Below are positions 63,392 to 64,000 of a DNA stretch of 64,000 nucleotides, piece after piece. The first letter of the stretch is position 1; the number at the start of each line of letters is the position of its first letter. A program made the position numbers and the translations under genes. Under the pieces are notes generated by a model. That model saw only the letters and a list, made by a program, of their open reading frames with translations, was not told the DNA's origin and made no database searches. The DNA comes from Archivesica marissinica (taxonomy: Eukaryota > Mollusca > Bivalvia > Venerida > Vesicomyidae): assembly GCA_014843695.1 (NCBI GenBank), contig CM026397.1, positions 45,209,272-45,273,271 of the forward strand, in the 5' to 3' direction.

Positions 63392-64000
63392 CCTGTGGTA
63401 ATATACCCTGTTTGTGACCTGACCTGTGGTAATATACCCTGTTTGTGACCTGACCTGTGGTAATATACCCTGTTTGCTGACCTGACCTGTGGTAATATAC
63501 CCTGTTTGTGACCTGACCTGTGGTAATATACCCTGTTTGCTGACCTGACCTGTGGTAATATACCCTGTTTGTGACCTGACCTGTAGTAATATACCCTGTT
63601 TGTGATTGGCTGAATTTGCATTGTGCGATAGACAATTTGTGTGATCAATAAGATTTCAACATTGCTTGGAGAATAGTATTTATTGACCACCCCTAATTTG
63701 TACAAAGGATCGCAGGTTCGATCCCCGTCTGACCCTAATACAATTAACAGTCTTTCACATGGGACTTTAAACCGAGGTATCGGTCTCGTGTCGCTGCTGT
63801 ACACCGTGTACGTAAAAGAACCAGCGGAGACACTAAAATTACTAACCGGTAGCGACGATAAATAAACGTAAAACACACAATGTACAAGTAACCCACCTCT
63901 AAATGCAAAATATTTCCATAGAAACTTACTCTATCTGTGGTACAAGTTGGAATATGGAATTACTGGGAGTTATTTATGTCAAATTCCTGTTAATGAAAGC
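63392..64000. repeat. Duplicate of 60347-60955
   Basis: From the gap edge to the window end the sequence follows 60347-60955 at a constant offset of 3045: end of the 31/32-bp array, tgtgattggctgaatttgca, the truncated SINE-B and the following unique DNA. I saw no difference in the stretches I compared. Probably a false duplication at a scaffold join. Confidence 0.93.

Overview
The window is eukaryotic, almost certainly animal and most likely molluscan (bivalve or gastropod). The evidence is AT-rich spliced DNA, many tRNA-derived SINEs of the type common in mollusc genomes, decayed LINE fragments, TTAA-flanked MITEs and very many minisatellites. I see no bacterial operon, CRISPR array or phage. 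By my tally of array boundaries, about 45% of the non-N sequence is tandem repeat, in more than 30 unrelated arrays.

One protein gene can be assembled with good support: a five-exon ATP23 homologue (mitochondrial intermembrane-space metallopeptidase and ATP synthase assembly factor) on the + strand, 44393-57105. The HExxH motif (HELLH) is in exon 3. Its introns hold about eleven minisatellites, SINEs and three MITEs, roughly half of the intronic length being tandem repeat. Two arrays touch splice acceptors: a 30-bp array ends about 12 bases before exon 4, and a 43-bp array is built from tandem copies of the exon 5 acceptor junction itself.

Layout. 1-9.5 kb: SINEs, a decayed LINE 3' end, a TTAA MITE and minisatellites. 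9568-10567: a 1000-N gap. 10568-23570: a 13-kb satellite of a 42-bp unit, about 310 copies, with kilobase-scale internal duplications; the long open frames in it are products of the period being 14 codons. 23.7-42 kb: SINEs, a short interstitial telomeric tract, a decayed coding-like repeat, several arrays and an inverted pair of an unclassified element. 42.1-43.8 kb: a broken LINE reverse transcriptase (- strand) with a 24-bp minisatellite that grew in frame inside the RT domain. 44.4-57.1 kb: ATP23. 57.2-62.4 kb: more arrays and SINEs. 62392-63391: a second 1000-N gap, followed by 609 bp that repeat 60347-60955, probably an assembly duplication.

The main theme is where the minisatellites come from. 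Several units can be traced to pre-existing functional or mobile sequence: a splice acceptor, the ends of two TTAA MITEs, an RT codon block and the tRNA-like heads of SINEs. In this report SINE-A, B, C, D and G are local labels for families that recur in the window; I have not matched them to a database.
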